From Macrosoma leucophasiata (lineage: Eukaryota > Arthropoda > Insecta > Lepidoptera > Hedylidae), in NCBI GenBank assembly GCA_036365455.1, contig JAWQUS010000020.1:3693001-3757000 (forward strand): 64,000 nucleotides of DNA, read 5' to 3'. A model generated the notes under the pieces. It saw only the letters and a program-made list of their open reading frames with translations, was not told where the DNA came from and ran no database searches. The translations under genes were made by a program, and so were the position numbers. Of this stretch, positions 1-10,990 are shown piece by piece. Positions within the stretch are counted from its first letter, which is position 1, and every line of letters starts with the position of its first letter.

Positions 1-125
1 TCTTAAATAAAAAATATAAAGTACATAAACCTGTAATTTCAGTTCATATATTATGATTATAACTCGATTTTCTAATCGAGGTTTTAGATAGTGTGCATTA
101 TTCCCGTTACATGTTGTATACGGTG
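1..125. repeat. Direct repeat, left copy (partner at 4537-4663)
   Basis: About 125 bases recur at 4537-4663 in the same orientation with scattered differences. The shared core contains CGATTTTCTAATCGAGG (CGATTTTCCAATCGAGG in the partner). The two copies bracket the gypsy remnant at 2.2-3.5 kb, so they could be LTR pieces, but the sequence beyond the shared part differs and this copy runs off the window edge. A dispersed repeat is equally possible. Confidence 0.5.
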
Positions 126-780
126 GATCAGCCATGCTAATAACCTCCTTTTTAGGGTTCCGTAGTAAACAAGGAACTCTTATAGTTTCGCCATGTCATA
201 CCAATTGTCTTTGAAGAGAGTGTGGGCTTTGTCGAACAAGTCATTACATAGTTCCCTAACTTCATTTGTGGGTACTGTTTAGTAACTCATGTGTACGGAC
301 TATCATATTAATAATTCACAAAGTCATAAAAATCCATTTTTATATAAAATATGGTATTTAATTATGTTTCCAGACAGTTCCGACACGATAAACTTAATGA
401 GCGCATAAATATGGCGTAAATGTACGAGTAAATACTCCTCGAAACATGAAGTGAGATCGTGACATACCTTGGAGTTAGACAATTACATCCTTACCTCAAA
501 CCATAGATTTATTATTCTATGCCTCAAACGGAGGCGGAATGTCGAGTTGACGTTATCAATTACAACTAAGAATACCAATTCCATTGAGTGAGGTTGAGTT
601 AAGGTCGAGATTACGACTTAAAATATGGGTGTTAGAGTCTGCCAGGCACCACGTGATAACGTACGCGAACATGCTGCACCATCAGCTTCCAAGCACGTTT
701 GTGACTACATGCTTGAGTTGTTAGCGAGTCAGTGATTACTACTACCACTATCACTACTACTACTACTTTTAAGAACTTGC
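126..780. other. No gene seen; generic repeat-like DNA
   Basis: Non-coding. Positions about 145-215 (GGTTCCGTAGT..., TTTCGCCATG) resemble a widespread lepidopteran interspersed repeat. Positions 732-772 are a short ACT/ACC microsatellite. No splice-flanked open frame was recognised. Confidence 0.4.
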
Positions 781-1080
781 GTTTGCAATCTCTGAGATTT
801 AGGTGAGGCCCCTAACGCGCGTGAGTGTCAGCCGCGTTAGGCTCCTTTCATTCTGCAGCGTGACACGCAGTACAAAAACGCTTCCGGCAAGCACGCCGCA
901 CAATGAAAGCCACTATGGAGCTTCATACAAGTTGCACCGGTCGCGCGCGTACGCGACCGGCGACACGCTGCAGACTGAAAGTAGCCTTAGCCCGTCTTTT
1001 GACAGTCCACGAGAAAATGTTACCTTCTCGGTCAATGATGTTATAGTATTTATAAGCTCATTATTCTCAGTCATCGCTTG
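781..1080. other. GC- and CpG-rich island of unknown nature
   Basis: This block is clearly GC-richer than its AT-rich surroundings and contains a self-complementary run near 936-961 (CCGGTCGCGCGCGTACGCGA). A 92-codon frame at 803-1081 has no recognisable domain. It could be a promoter or 5' exon region, perhaps of gene A, or part of an inverted-repeat element. I found no matching coding exon. Confidence 0.3.
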
Positions 1081-1526
1081 AGTTTCGCGATCGTTTAGAG
1101 TTCTTCATTAGGTGATGGACGCAATAAATAAACGTTGGCTAAAAGTTATGTCTTTATTCAATTAATGAAAGAAAATACATGGGCCGGAGACATTTTTGCA
1201 AACATTAAACATTTTTATAGTATTGTTTAGATAATAGACATGTTAGGGATGTATACACAAGACATAGAAAATACAAATAATAAATAAATTGTTTATTTGA
1301 AAAAGTAAGTTAAAAAATGATTACAATAAAATCTTAATACTTAAAATAGAACAAAAAATATATGCCCGAACTAAGTAGAATGAACTTATCCATGTAATAT
1401 ATCTTCACATTAATCAAACATCTAAGTTCTGAACATAAAAATCATATCTTTATGAATAAACATAACATTATGCTTAGGCTGATCGACATGCACCTAGAAC
1501 TAATTATATGTATCCCCTGGAGGATT
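1081..1526. other. AT-rich non-coding DNA
   Basis: AT-rich with no open frame of interest and no recognised repeat. Confidence 0.4.
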
Positions 1527-1529
1527 TAA

Positions 1530-1850
1530 TAATGGCAACCCATTATACGTCCCACTGCTGGGCACGAGTCTCTCCCCTTTTTTGGGAGGAGGCCTGGAGC
1601 TTACTCCACCACGCTGCTCCAATGCGGATTGGTGGAGGTGGGTAGGTTAGTGGCCAACCCACTGTCGGATGTTTTCAAACCGCCCATAAAGCCTCCGACA
1701 AGGTTTAACGACTGCTATCCATCGATAGCAACCGGGACCGACGGCTTAACATGCCCTCTGAAGCACGGAAACGCGCATTTAATTTGCCACTAGCGGTCAC
1801 CCATCACACTACTCGACCGCGTCCGTACTACTTAACCGAGCAGATCGCTT
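1530..1850 (-). repeat. 5S rRNA-derived SINE, copy 1 (head truncated)
   Basis: Matches the full-length SINE at 62868-63228 in reverse orientation. The RTE-like tail (CCCACTGCTGGGCACGAGTC on the plus strand) is at the left. The body (CGACGGCTTAACATGCCCTC, then GCGCATTTAATTTGCC) and a partial 5S-like head (GCGGTCACCCATCAC, ACCGAGCAGATCGC) are at the right. The right flank is an AAAG microsatellite (1853-1876). Confidence 0.75.
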
Positions 1851-2129
1851 AAAGAAAGAAAAAGAAAGAAAGAAAACGAAAAAAGCGAAATTATTACGTA
1901 CATTACAAACAATTATACCATAACATAGGGACTGGATGTATGTAAAGTGAGCCTGGAATTTGGTAACATTAGTCTGTTTTTATTACGCATTGAATAATTG
2001 CTTTGAAATTCTCGTCGGTATTTAAAAAAGGTTGGATTATTATTGAACAAATTTACAAATTTCGAAAATATATTATAGAAGGTAAAGTGAGTATTTTGAG
2101 GTCTTGAAAATGGGGTCAACAGCTTTCTG

Positions 2130-3056
2130 TTTCTTTAATTTTCATAAGAATACGAATAAGTTTCTTTTGTTTTGTAAATATGGGAGGATGCTTCGGTGTT
2201 AGTTCCTCACAAAATATTCTCGCGGTATGATTGATGTGTCTAACAAGGATTCTATATCTATATCTATATTGTCCAGATTCTATTCTATATCTAATGCTCT
2301 TGATGTGCTAGGCTGAGGTTCTACAGATGGATTTATATTTGCCCTGCGGTTGTCTTGCTCCTCACTGTCCAGAATCATATCGATAATTTGTTCATCTCCT
2401 AAAGTTTCTGTTTCTATTTCATTATTGTATAATATTTTAACGCGGGATAATGCATCTGCATTTGTATTGCATTTACCCTTTTTATGTACAATATTGTAGT
2501 TATATTCCTCGAGTTTAAAACGCCATCTTGTTAATTTGGAGTTTAGGTCCTTGAGGGACATAATCCAAGTAAGTGGACGATGTTCGGGATAAATTGTGAA
2601 TCTTTTACCGTACAGATATGATAGCCGTACAGTATAGTAGTAAGTATTTGCTAGCCCACACTATGCCTTATAACTCCTTCTCGATTGGAATGTTTTTGTT
2701 CGGTTTCGGACAGTGTTCGCGATGCGTATGCGACGGGCCTGTCCGATCCTACTTCTCCTTGTGACAAAACAGCACCTACTGCCACGTCCGAAGCGTCTGT
2801 TGTGAGTATAAATGGTTTCTGAAAATCAGGATACTGCAAGAGGGGCGCGTCCTAGAAAGTTAACCTGCTTCTGAAGAAACTCCGATTTGTTTAACTGAAT
2901 TTTTAAGTTATGGCTTCTGAATCTATCGAAAACTTGTCTGCATTTATCTAGATGGTCCTGAAGTGATGTACTATATATGATAATGTCACCTAGATCAAAA
3001 CATTGTCTAACCCGCGTAACACTACGTCCATCAGCCTCTGGAACGTACTAGATGCG
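2130..3056 (-). pseudogene. Ty3/gypsy retrotransposon pol remnant: end of RT, RNase H, downstream
   Basis: On the minus strand the frames read, in order: an RT palm/thumb segment with DIIIYS (near 2960-3000, standing where YLDDIIIYS is expected) and [15 protein letters not shown]; then RNase H with [18 protein letters not shown] (2790-2840); then the gypsy signature LTRWRFKLEEYNYNIVHKKG ending NADALSRV (2440-2540). Several frameshifts and a deletion between the RT end and RNase H make it non-functional. A TATCTA microsatellite lies at 2253-2277. The recognisable part of the element is interrupted by the repeat at 3057-3340. Confidence 0.85.
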
Positions 3057-3340
3057 TTTTATGTAATCAAGTGGCAAACAAGCATGCAGTTCACATTGAT
3101 GTTAAGTGATGACTGCAGCCTATAGACACCCACACAAAGACCAAGGTCAAAATGCAGATGCGTTACCACTCCTGAGGCCTAAGGTGTTATGCCTCTGTGC
3201 CGGAAATTACAGGGCCGTACATTACCACCTGACCGGAACACGGTAGTGCTGAACACTACCATTTAGCGGCAAGTATATTAGGTAATGCGGTGGTGCCTAC
3301 GCCCGCGAGCTCCAGTGACGGATCACTGGAGCTCTACCAC
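3057..3340 (-). repeat. 290-bp GAGCTC-family repeat inserted in gypsy RT
   Basis: A near full-length copy of the most abundant repeat in the window. It runs from ATGTAATCAAGTGGCAAACA through AAGGTGTTATGCCTCTGTGC to the palindromic end GAGCTC...GAGCTCTACCAC. It splits the RT frame of the gypsy remnant, so it inserted later. Confidence 0.85.
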
Positions 3341-3548
3341 AAGTTAAATCTAGCGTGGTAAAATATTGGGCTCGACCTACTTTGTCAAGTATATCGTTTA
3401 TGTTGGGCAGCGGATATTTGTCTTCGATTGTTTTTTCTTTGAGACGTCGATAGCCTAAAACTGGATCCGTTGAGTGCAGACACGATCCTGTATCGACTGC
3501 GCCAGTTAATTTGGGAGGTGGTGGAAAAGGGTTTTTAAAAATAGATTT
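3341..3548 (-). pseudogene. Ty3/gypsy pol remnant: first part of reverse transcriptase
   Basis: The minus-strand frame gives YRRLKEKTIEDKYPLPNI, then DILDKVGRAQYFTTLDLT, the conserved start of gypsy RT (fingers, then the xTLDLxxGY motif). The frame breaks exactly where the 290-bp repeat begins. It continues the remnant at 2130-3056. Confidence 0.85.
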
Positions 3549-4536
3549 GAAGACTACCACCAGGTATGAGAGTCAAGACAGAACTGCCTTTTCTTTATTA
3601 AAGATTATCCAAACATAATCCTTATCTCTAAACTTATATAAACAATACATTATATATAACTATGGCTTGCGGGAAGTCGTCGGCGGGTTACGCTAACGTA
3701 ACTTGTGTCGATACAAAATTACTCGTATTACACGACTATACGAAATCAATAAAAAAAAAATATTTACGAAGGAGTAAATAAGTTGTGTCGTCGATGAGTA
3801 AATGTGTCATTGTCACTTGTTGTCATCTTGTTGTCATGCGCATTAGGACTATCTAGGACGTCAGTGGATTTGTCGCACTGTATGACAACTCGCCGTCTAT
3901 TCCTATTCCTTTAGTCTGAGGTGAAAGTAAGTAAAAAAATGCTCATAAAATAAAAACTGATGGGCCTATCTGAATCAAATTTTTATTGGACCAATTCGAA
4001 ACTATTCAATCAAACAAAAAAAGAATTACGTAAATAGGTGCCAGAAATCTCGGCGACATTCGCGTAAATACATAAAAAAAATGTATACAACGTGTAACAG
4101 GATTGAATGTACAACCCGAGACTAGTTTGTTCAGAATCGATAACTGAATCGATTTTAGGCATTTTTGATATAAGTAACATTTTGTCCCAAAATTAATTAC
4201 AATTAAGGAAATTATGGTCACCCGTTTGGTGAACAGTCAATACAAACGAAAATGAGACAAACGTCTATCCAAAATAAAATGCTAGTCTCAACAAATTTAT
4301 TAGAACTCGTTGAGACGTGCATTTTAATATTGATTTAAGAAATAAAAAAACTGAAAATGAATTTTATTACTAGCGAGTGTTAAATAGGGCTACGCACCTT
4401 ACGCAAAATCACATTGCGAGTATTGCGACAGTGTACTTGTGTGAGTTCGTTTGTGTTTTATATGCGGTCGTAAGTAGAGGTAGGGTAAGTATGCATAGGG
4501 TGTGTATACCTACTGTTTGTACAAATTGAGGACAAC
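3549..4536. other. No gene seen
   Basis: AT-rich sequence with short frames only. No domain, splice-flanked exon or recognised repeat was found. Any gypsy gag or LTR that once lay here is no longer recognisable. Confidence 0.35.
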
Positions 4537-4663
4537 TTGTTTCTTAAACAAAAAATATTAAATACTTAAACATGTAATTGCAGTTCATGTATTATGATTA
4601 TAATTCGATTTTCCAATCGAGGTGTTTAAGAAAGTGCATTATTCCCATTACATGTTGTATATA
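4537..4663. repeat. Direct repeat, right copy (partner at 1-125)
   Basis: Repeats the window's first ~125 bases in the same orientation (ATGTATTATGATTATAATTC, then CGATTTTCCAATCGAGG). It is followed by CCGGCCAAATTGAGAACC, a motif common in lepidopteran interspersed repeats. Confidence 0.5.
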
Positions 4664-4804
4664 CCGGCCAAATTGAGAACCTTCTCGTTTTTTGAACTCG
4701 GTTAAAAATCAAAGCCGACGATTCGGTCGCTTTACAGCTTCCGTGGTCTGAGGTGGCATTTGTCTGACAGCAGTTTGAAAAATTATTATGTGCAGCTTCA
4801 ATAA

Positions 4805-5058
4805 TACTGGTGGTAGAGCTCCAGTGACGGAGGTCGCGTGCGTAGGCACCACCGCATTACCTAATTTACTTGCGTTCCGGCCAGGTGGTAATGAACGGCC
4901 CTGTTATTTCCGGCACAGATGCATAACACCTTAGGCCTCAGAAGTGGTAACGCATCTGCATTTTAACGTTGGTGTGGTGTGGGTCTCTATAGGCTGCAGT
5001 CATCACTTAACATCAATGTGAACTGCGTGCTTGTTTACCACTGCCATTACATAAAAAA
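4805..5058 (+). repeat. 290-bp GAGCTC-family repeat
   Basis: Near full-length copy from CTGGTGGTAGAGCTCC to TTACATAAAAAAGG. AATAATA occurs on both flanks (4800-4806 and after the A run) and may be a target duplication. Confidence 0.8.
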
Positions 5059-5091
5059 GGTAATAATAATCATTCAAATATCTGTCAACGC

Positions 5092-5155
5092 AACGTAACT
5101 TCACGCCTGTAATCCCCGAAGAGGTAGGCAGAGGTAAAGGCGATTCACACACAGG
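5092..5155 (-). repeat. tRNA-derived SINE, 3' tail fragment
   Basis: CGTAACTTCACGCCTGTAAT and GTAGGCAGAGGTAAA are the reverse complement of the 3' end of the SINE at 46632-46949. Confidence 0.65.
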
Positions 5156-5324
5156 ACCGCGCGCCGCCGATTGCGGTGAAGGTGCGTAAACTAGTCCGCG
5201 CGACTGCCCGACGGGCGGTGTAGTGTGAACGGTATCAACGTATTTATTAGAGAGGCCAAGCGACATGAAATCCGATTCACTCATACCGTGTGTTATACGC
5301 CAAATGCATGCATTGAAACAGGTG

Positions 5325-5530
5325 GCGGGCCCAGGCAGACTAAGACTGACCTACCATGACCCAATAGGTCGAGTTCTGTCTGATGGTGGGGTCAAAAGTC
5401 TTAGGAAGCGGCGTGCATGTATGAAGAGAATGATGAAGGTAGACGAGGCGAGAGGGGTATGTCAGGACCGGGATATTTGGCGCTCAACACTCTCTGCCTA
5501 CCCCATTAGGGACCTGGCGTGAAGATACAT
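5325..5530 (+). pseudogene. LINE with (CATA)n tail, C-terminal ORF fragment
   Basis: Encodes the family's C-terminus: [20 protein letters not shown], then [20 protein letters not shown], ending YPIRDLA and a stop, followed by ATACATACATA. This is the 5'-truncated 3' end of a non-LTR retrotransposon seen six times here; the best copy is at 55662-56096. The same GRP...W...-type C-terminus is common in RTE-like and related elements. Confidence 0.75.
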
Positions 5531-5539
5531 ACATAACCA

Positions 5540-5617
5540 GAGATAAAGGACTTTACACCATTATCTCTGATAGACCTACCACAGATAGATATACCACTAG
5601 GCTACTGAGGCAGTGCT
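5540..5617 (-). repeat. tRNA-derived SINE, head fragment
   Basis: GACTTTACACCATTATCTCT and CCACTAGGCTACTGAGGC match the reverse complement of the SINE head, with the B-box region deleted. Confidence 0.6.
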
Positions 5618-5631
5618 GGATTTACTGGTGG

Positions 5632-6092
5632 TAGAGTTCTAGTGACGGAGCTCACGGGCGTAGGCACCACCGCATTACATCTATCTTCCGCCAAATAGTA
5701 GTGTTCAGCACTATCATGTTCCCGTTAGATGGTAAGGTATGGCCCCGTTATAACTATCACCGAGACATAACTTCAAGTCTCAAGGGTGGCAACGCATCTG
5801 CATTTGACCTCTGGTTTTTGTGAAGACGTCTATAGGCTGCAGTCATCACTTAACATCAATGTGGTGTATTCTTTTTGTTTTTTTTTTTGTTCAAAAAAAA
5901 TGATTTTGTATTTTCACACCGCTACCCTAAAATGTCCTAATAGTTAATTTGTGGACAACGGGGTTGATTACGCTCCTTGTAAAATTATGTACCGAGTAAT
6001 TGTCCTTGTTACTTTATGAGTGTAATTGTTTGTTGTCCTAAATAAATTAAAAAAAAATGTTAATGGCATGCTTGTTTGCAACCATAAAAAAA
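5632..6092 (+). repeat. 290-bp GAGCTC-family repeat split by a ~200-bp A-tailed insert
   Basis: The repeat runs from TTACTGGTGGTAGAGTTC to CATCAATGTG (5863) and resumes at GGCATGCTTGTTTGC (6066). The intervening ~200 bases end in CCTAAATAAATTAAAAAAAA and look like an A-tailed retroposed insert of unknown type. Confidence 0.65.
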
Positions 6093-6095
6093 ACA

Positions 6096-6345
6096 ATGTA
6101 TGTATCTTCACGCCAGGTCCCTAACGGGGTAGGCAGAGAGTGTAGAGCGCCAGACATCCCGGTTCTGACAAACCTCTCGTGCCTCGTCTACCTTCATCAT
6201 TCTCTTCATACATGCACGCCGATTCCTAAGACTTTTGACCCCACCATCAGACAGAACTCGACCTATTTGGTCATGGTAGGTCAGCCTTGGTCTTCCTGGG
6301 CCTCTGCAACCATCCACATTTGCATTGTGGAAATGTGGATGGTTT
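6096..6345 (-). pseudogene. LINE with (CATA)n tail, C-terminal ORF fragment
   Basis: The minus-strand frame gives [20 protein letters not shown] ... YPVRDLA*, the same C-terminus as at 55662-56096, with TATGTATGT (CATA tail) at its left end. The truncated right end sits in a local inverted repeat (AACCATCCACATTT / AAATGTGGATGGTT, 6308-6344). Confidence 0.75.
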
Positions 6346-7018
6346 AAAAAAACAATAATCTATGAAATCAGAAGTAGTCGGCATAAAGCTCGTCAGACAG
6401 GTGGAACAAATGATCTTAATGTGTCTAGCGTGACATCATTTCATTTTTCAGAAGGATCCATCTATAAGGCGGCCAACTTTCTGAAAATAGCATGCGGGAC
6501 TGTATTCGGAAAGATAGGGTATGGTGAATGCGAAGTATGAAGTTTTGTCAGTATACGTACCAAAAATATATAAAACACAAAACGTAGGTACATACTGAAG
6601 AGATTCATTTTTAAAATAGTATTTGTCACTAGAGCGACACTTTTTTACAAGAATGCAAAATAGAACAAAACGATACACAAACTCGCAAACAGTTTTCAAT
6701 TGAATTCACACAATGCGTGTTATACCTATATCTACGTAGACGCTGTTATTTGACTACTAGTATTTTATGAAATTTACTTATACCTAATCGATTACAAGGT
6801 AAACATTTTAGAATTTTTTATTTATGATACTCGGTTTAAGACAATAATTATTTGGCCTTGCGTTGCGAGAGGTCAGAGAGGGGGGGAGGTATTACTTAGC
6901 TTGGTGAAAACTAATTTAGGTGAATCGATTTAGGGACCTCATTAGATTCGGGGACACTTCACCATCGAACCCACGTTTGTGGATTCGATGGTGCAAACGG
7001 GCATTATTATTTTAATTC
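6346..7018. other. No gene seen
   Basis: AT-rich, with short unsupported frames. No recognised repeat. A G-run (GAGAGGGGGGGAGG) lies near 6876. Confidence 0.35.
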
Positions 7019-8356
7019 GAACAACAGATAGGTATGGCTTTCGTCAAGGCAGATCTGCTGGTGATCTTCTAGTATATCTGACGCACTATTGGTCTCACGC
7101 CTTGGACAAGAGTGGGGAGGCATTGGCTGTAAGCCTGGATATTGCTAAGGCCTTTGACCGGGTCTGGCACGGGGCACTTCTCGCGAAATTGCCATCTTAC
7201 GGTCTTCCCGAGAGGCTATGCAACTGGACAGCCAGTTTTCTGTCTGAGCGTTTTATACAGGTCTTAGTTGACGGTCAACGCTCAGACAGACTACCTATCA
7301 ACGCTGGTGTGCCGCAAGGCTCTGTGCTATCTCCCACGCTTTTTCTTCTGCATATCAATGAAATGTTGGAGCAAAACTCCAATTTTCATTGCTATGCGGA
7401 TGATAGCACGGGAGATGCACACTATACAAGCCGTGCAAATGCCTCTCGGACACTTATCGAAGAAAGCAGGACTAGACTTGTGTCTGAAGTCGAGCACTCT
7501 CTGGAGCGGGTCTCTGATTGGGGTCGACTCAATTTAGTGCAGTTCAACCCCCCGAAGACACAAGTCTGCGCGTTCACCGCTAAAAAAACCCCATTCATTG
7601 TGGCACCACAGTTCCAGGGCACTCCGCTTGCCATTGGTAAGAGTATCGGTATCCTGGGCGTTGACATATCGAACGAAGTGCAATTTGGGAGTCACATTGA
7701 GTGTAAGACCAAGTTGGCATCCAAAAAGTTGGGGGTGCTTAACAAAGCGAGGCAGTATTTCACATCGGGGCAGCTACTACAGCTTTATAAGGCCCAAGTG
7801 CGGCCCCATCTGGAATACTGCTCTCATTTGTGGGCGGGAGCCCCCAAGTACCAGCTTGGTCCACTTGACTCCCTACAAAAACGCGCCGTTCGTATTGTTA
7901 ACGATCCGGGACTTACAGACAGGCTCGAACATCTGAGCCTGCGCAGAGATATTGGTAGTCTGTGCGTGTTATACCGTCTCTACAATGGTGAGTGCTCTGT
8001 CGAACTGTTCGACATGGTACCACCGTCTCTTTTTCTACACCGTACTACCCGCCGAAGAGAGAAGTTTCACCCTCACCGACTGGACACCTGGCAGTGCTCA
8101 ACGGTGCGGTTTTCTCGTTCGTTTCTGCCCAGAACGTGTAAATTGTGGAACGAACTTCCCTCTGAGGTGTTCCCTCGGTGCTACAATATGGGGTTCTTCA
8201 AAAATGGCGTCAAAAGAGTCCTTCAGGGCTGGCAGCGCGTTGGCAACTCCCCTGGTGTTGCAAATGTCCATAGGCGACGGTGACCACTTACCATCAGGTG
8301 GCCCGTCTGCTTGTCTGTCAACTTAATGACATAAAAAAAAAAAAAAAAAAAAAAAA
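7019..8356 (+). mobile_element. 5'-truncated jockey/CR1-type LINE with poly-A tail
   Basis: An uninterrupted frame (track start 6979, homology from about 7025, stop near 8281) covers the C-terminal half of a non-LTR reverse transcriptase. Motifs: YGFRQGRSAGDLL (residues ~19-31 of the frame), DIAKAFDRVW with the first catalytic Asp, GVPQGSVLSP, and YADDS with the catalytic pair, followed by a thumb region and an LYKAQVRPHLEYCSHLW stretch typical of jockey/CR1 elements. The endonuclease and any gag-like first ORF are missing (5' truncation). A short 3' UTR ends in a long A run at 8332-8356. The open frame implies fairly recent insertion. A fragment of the same 3' end lies at 10681-10831. I could not identify a target duplication. 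Confidence 0.9.
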
Positions 8357-8481
8357 GGTATACTATAATCATTTGTACAAAATAAACACCAGGTATTCTA
8401 GAATACAATATTCAAAAGCATTTGGCACACACAGGTAGTGTTTAAACGTTTTGATAATCGGGAAAATTTTGACCGCGAGCC
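8357..8481. other. Short non-coding spacer
   Basis: No recognised feature between the LINE tail and the foldback element. Confidence 0.3.
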
Positions 8482-8667
8482 GACTCCAACGCGGGACTTA
8501 GGGCGAGATTCACAGACCGCACTACGACTTTACTTTCAAGCAAAGTACGCTCCGAACTGTCAAATCCCATACTGTACTGATAGTTCTAAGCATACTTTGC
8601 TCAAAGTAAAGTCGTAGTGCGGTCTGTGAATCTCACCGTTAGTGTCAATAAGTCCCGCGTTGGAGTC
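8482..8667. mobile_element. Foldback MITE, 186 bp
   Basis: Outer arms are a perfect 19-bp inverted repeat (GACTCCAACGCGGGACTTA at 8482-8500 and its complement at 8649-8667). Inside, a second inverted repeat pairs GAGATTCACAGACCGCACTA...CTTTACTTT with its complement at about 8590-8638. Nearly the whole unit folds into one hairpin. No coding capacity; the superfamily cannot be assigned. Confidence 0.85.
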
Positions 8668-9198
8668 GTGGAGGTTAGTAATCAGGACCCATGGGTCACG
8701 GACATTAATGTAATATAAAATAGGTACTTAAGTAATGATTAAAACACGTGAAAATATGAGATCATTCGCAGATTTTTTTCTCATTTAACTCCGCAAATTA
8801 AGCTAAAATTAAAAATAATGAGATAGATTTATTATATCATGCAGGAGATAAACAAGCGTTGACTTCGTTCTGGATTGATTCATTCATGGAGGTCATCAGA
8901 CTAGGCACTTATTTACATACACATATATACTGCATCTTGGTGACCATCAATTTGAATGCCACTACGTAGCACATTTCTGTTTTCCTAAAAGGATGGTAAC
9001 AATTTAGTTGCGCCTAGACAGCAATGTACTGCAAAGTGGCTATCGACATGATGTCAACTGAGATACATAATACGCCCTCTGGTTCTCTGCAGGACAACAG
9101 GACCAATGGTACGCCTGAGACTCCGCGTTCTATCCCCTGGTCGGGGTTATTGTATTATTATTCCCTTAGGCGTGTACTGACATTATCATTCCCGTAGA
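8668..9198. other. No gene seen
   Basis: AT-rich, with no splice-flanked open frame and no recognised repeat. Confidence 0.35.
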
Positions 9199-9206
9199 GC
9201 CGTAAT

Positions 9207-9534
9207 CAGTGGCGGATTTACAAATTTGCCGCCGGTAGGCTATTATTTTTGCCGCCCCTATATTTTGATATCGTAGCTTACAACAATCATATCAATTAGG
9301 TATATTTTCTATCAATAAAATTTCAACTTTATGTTTTATGTTTCATAATCCTGAAGTTGATGTAAGCAATTTTTTTTCTATGGTTAGAATCATTGGGAAC
9401 TATGATCCGAGCCTCGATAATTTTAACAGTAAATTTGTAAATAGAAATAAAAAATTATGAACTAATTCTGCCGCCCCTTAAAATTTGCCGCCCTAGGCTC
9501 CAGCCTACTCAGCCTGCTGGTAAATCCACCACGG
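9207..9534. mobile_element. Non-autonomous hAT-type element, 328 bp, with 8-bp TSD
   Basis: The left end CAGTGGCGGATTTACAAATT and right end TGGTAAATCCACCACGG form degenerate terminal inverted repeats. The 8-bp direct repeat GCCGTAAT flanks it exactly (9199-9206 and 9535-9542), as expected for hAT. The subterminal motif TTTGCCGCC recurs near both ends. No open frame. Confidence 0.85.
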
Positions 9535-9542
9535 GCCGTAAT

Positions 9543-10565
9543 CGTCATTGTATTGCGATTGTTTTGATGTCAATGACAATTACGCTATTAGATCCTCGAT
9601 TAGGCCCCAGTTAGTATTCAATTATGAAACAAAATATATGTAAGTACGTTACTCAATCTCTGACTTGAACCAGACCTTGCGTAAGCACTTACGGAGGCGC
9701 CTACAAATGACCATGTCTTCCTACAGAATACACTTGACAATTTTATTCCCAACCTAGTCAACAACAACACTGGGTTGAACGCTATCCTATGCTGGCAATA
9801 TTTGACTCCTCCAACATACCTTTTAATAAACCCATCCATGGAAGCAGCATTAAGCGATAAATTGACGAATACAAAGAAAAGGAAGTATTCTATTAAGGAG
9901 AATATAAAGGAAGCAATTCAAAGTGTCTATTTAGCTTAGTCCGTCGCAGGATTTCTTACATACCGTTCGTAAGATACGATAACAAGTCAAGGTTCTAAAG
10001 ATTTAAAAAACATGATATACTGTGTGTTGTTGTTAATTGTATAGCTACTTTGGTCATATAAATTGTTAGAATTATTAAAGAACATTAATTTAGGAGCGTC
10101 AAATTGTGTATTTGCAGTGATTGAGTTTGATAGGATAAAAGTGTAAAATGGCGAAATAATAGAGTGTCGTGCAATACATTGAGAATTGCACTGTACGTGT
10201 ACTAAAAAGCACAAAAGGAAGCACAAGAATTAAGTTTATTTCTAAATGAGTATGAGATCCAAGAATTAACTGCGAAGGTTTCCATTTAGAATGATCAGTT
10301 GATATCAAACTTCATAAATGTGTAAATAAACCGTTCACAAACGAAAACTTATAAATCACAAACGATCTATCCGATTACCTGTTGGAGGCAGTATCTGATC
10401 TACCACCCGCTAATTGGTACTCTACCTAAGTGTCTACTTTATTAAATATCTGCGTGCAGGCGATTCGATGAACTCCTGAGTTTCCTAGGATCCCCTGGAG
10501 GATCTGGCTAGGGTATCCTGGTGAACTAAACTCTCTTGAGCGCTATAGTGTTTCAGTTAGGCCCT
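9543..10565. other. No gene seen
   Basis: AT-rich. Short frames on both strands have no recognisable domain. Confidence 0.35.
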
Positions 10566-10584
10566 TTATTTTTTAGACAGAGGC

Positions 10585-10990
10585 AAACATATCTGCAAAA
10601 AGTTCACATTGATGGTAAATAATACAGCAGGCTATAAACATCTACATAAAAACCAGAGCTTTTTATAGATGCGATGCCTTTTTTTTATCTCATTAAGTTG
10701 ACAGACAAGCAGACGGGCCACCTGATGGAAAGTGGTCACCGTCGCCTATGAATATTGCATTTGCATTTGCAACACCAGGGGAGTTGCTAACGCGCTGCCA
10801 GCCCTGAAGGACTCTTTTGACGCCTTCTTAGGCTGAAGCTCTTAAACTTTTGTGCTGGAAATAACGGCTCCGTGTATTACCACCTGACCGGAACACGATA
10901 TCGCTAAAGTCTACCATTTAGCAGTAAGCAGATGAGGTAATGCAGTGGCTTATGCCCGCGAGCTTCTACACCAGAACTCTACCATTAGTG
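10585..10990 (-). repeat. 290-bp GAGCTC-family repeat, split by a LINE tail
   Basis: AGTTCACATTGATGGTAAAT through GATGCGATGCC, then (after the insert at 10681-10831) TAGGCTGAAG through GCCCGCGAGCTT to CTCTACCATTAG. Divergent, old copy. Confidence 0.7.
10681..10831 (-). mobile_element. 3' end of jockey/CR1-type LINE nested in a repeat
   Basis: The reverse complement matches the last ~150 bases of the element at 7019-8356 (AAGAGTCCTTCAGGGCTGGC, then CATCAGGTGGCCCGTCTGCT), with its A-tail as the T run at 10681-10687. Severely 5'-truncated. Confidence 0.85.

Noticed and set aside
803..1081. 92-codon open frame
   Set aside because: No recognisable domain or splice context; open because of local GC-richness. 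Kept only as an unexplained island.
6979..8283. Host reverse-transcriptase-like gene
   Set aside because: A-tailed, 5'-truncated, and its 3' end recurs at 10681-10831: a LINE copy.
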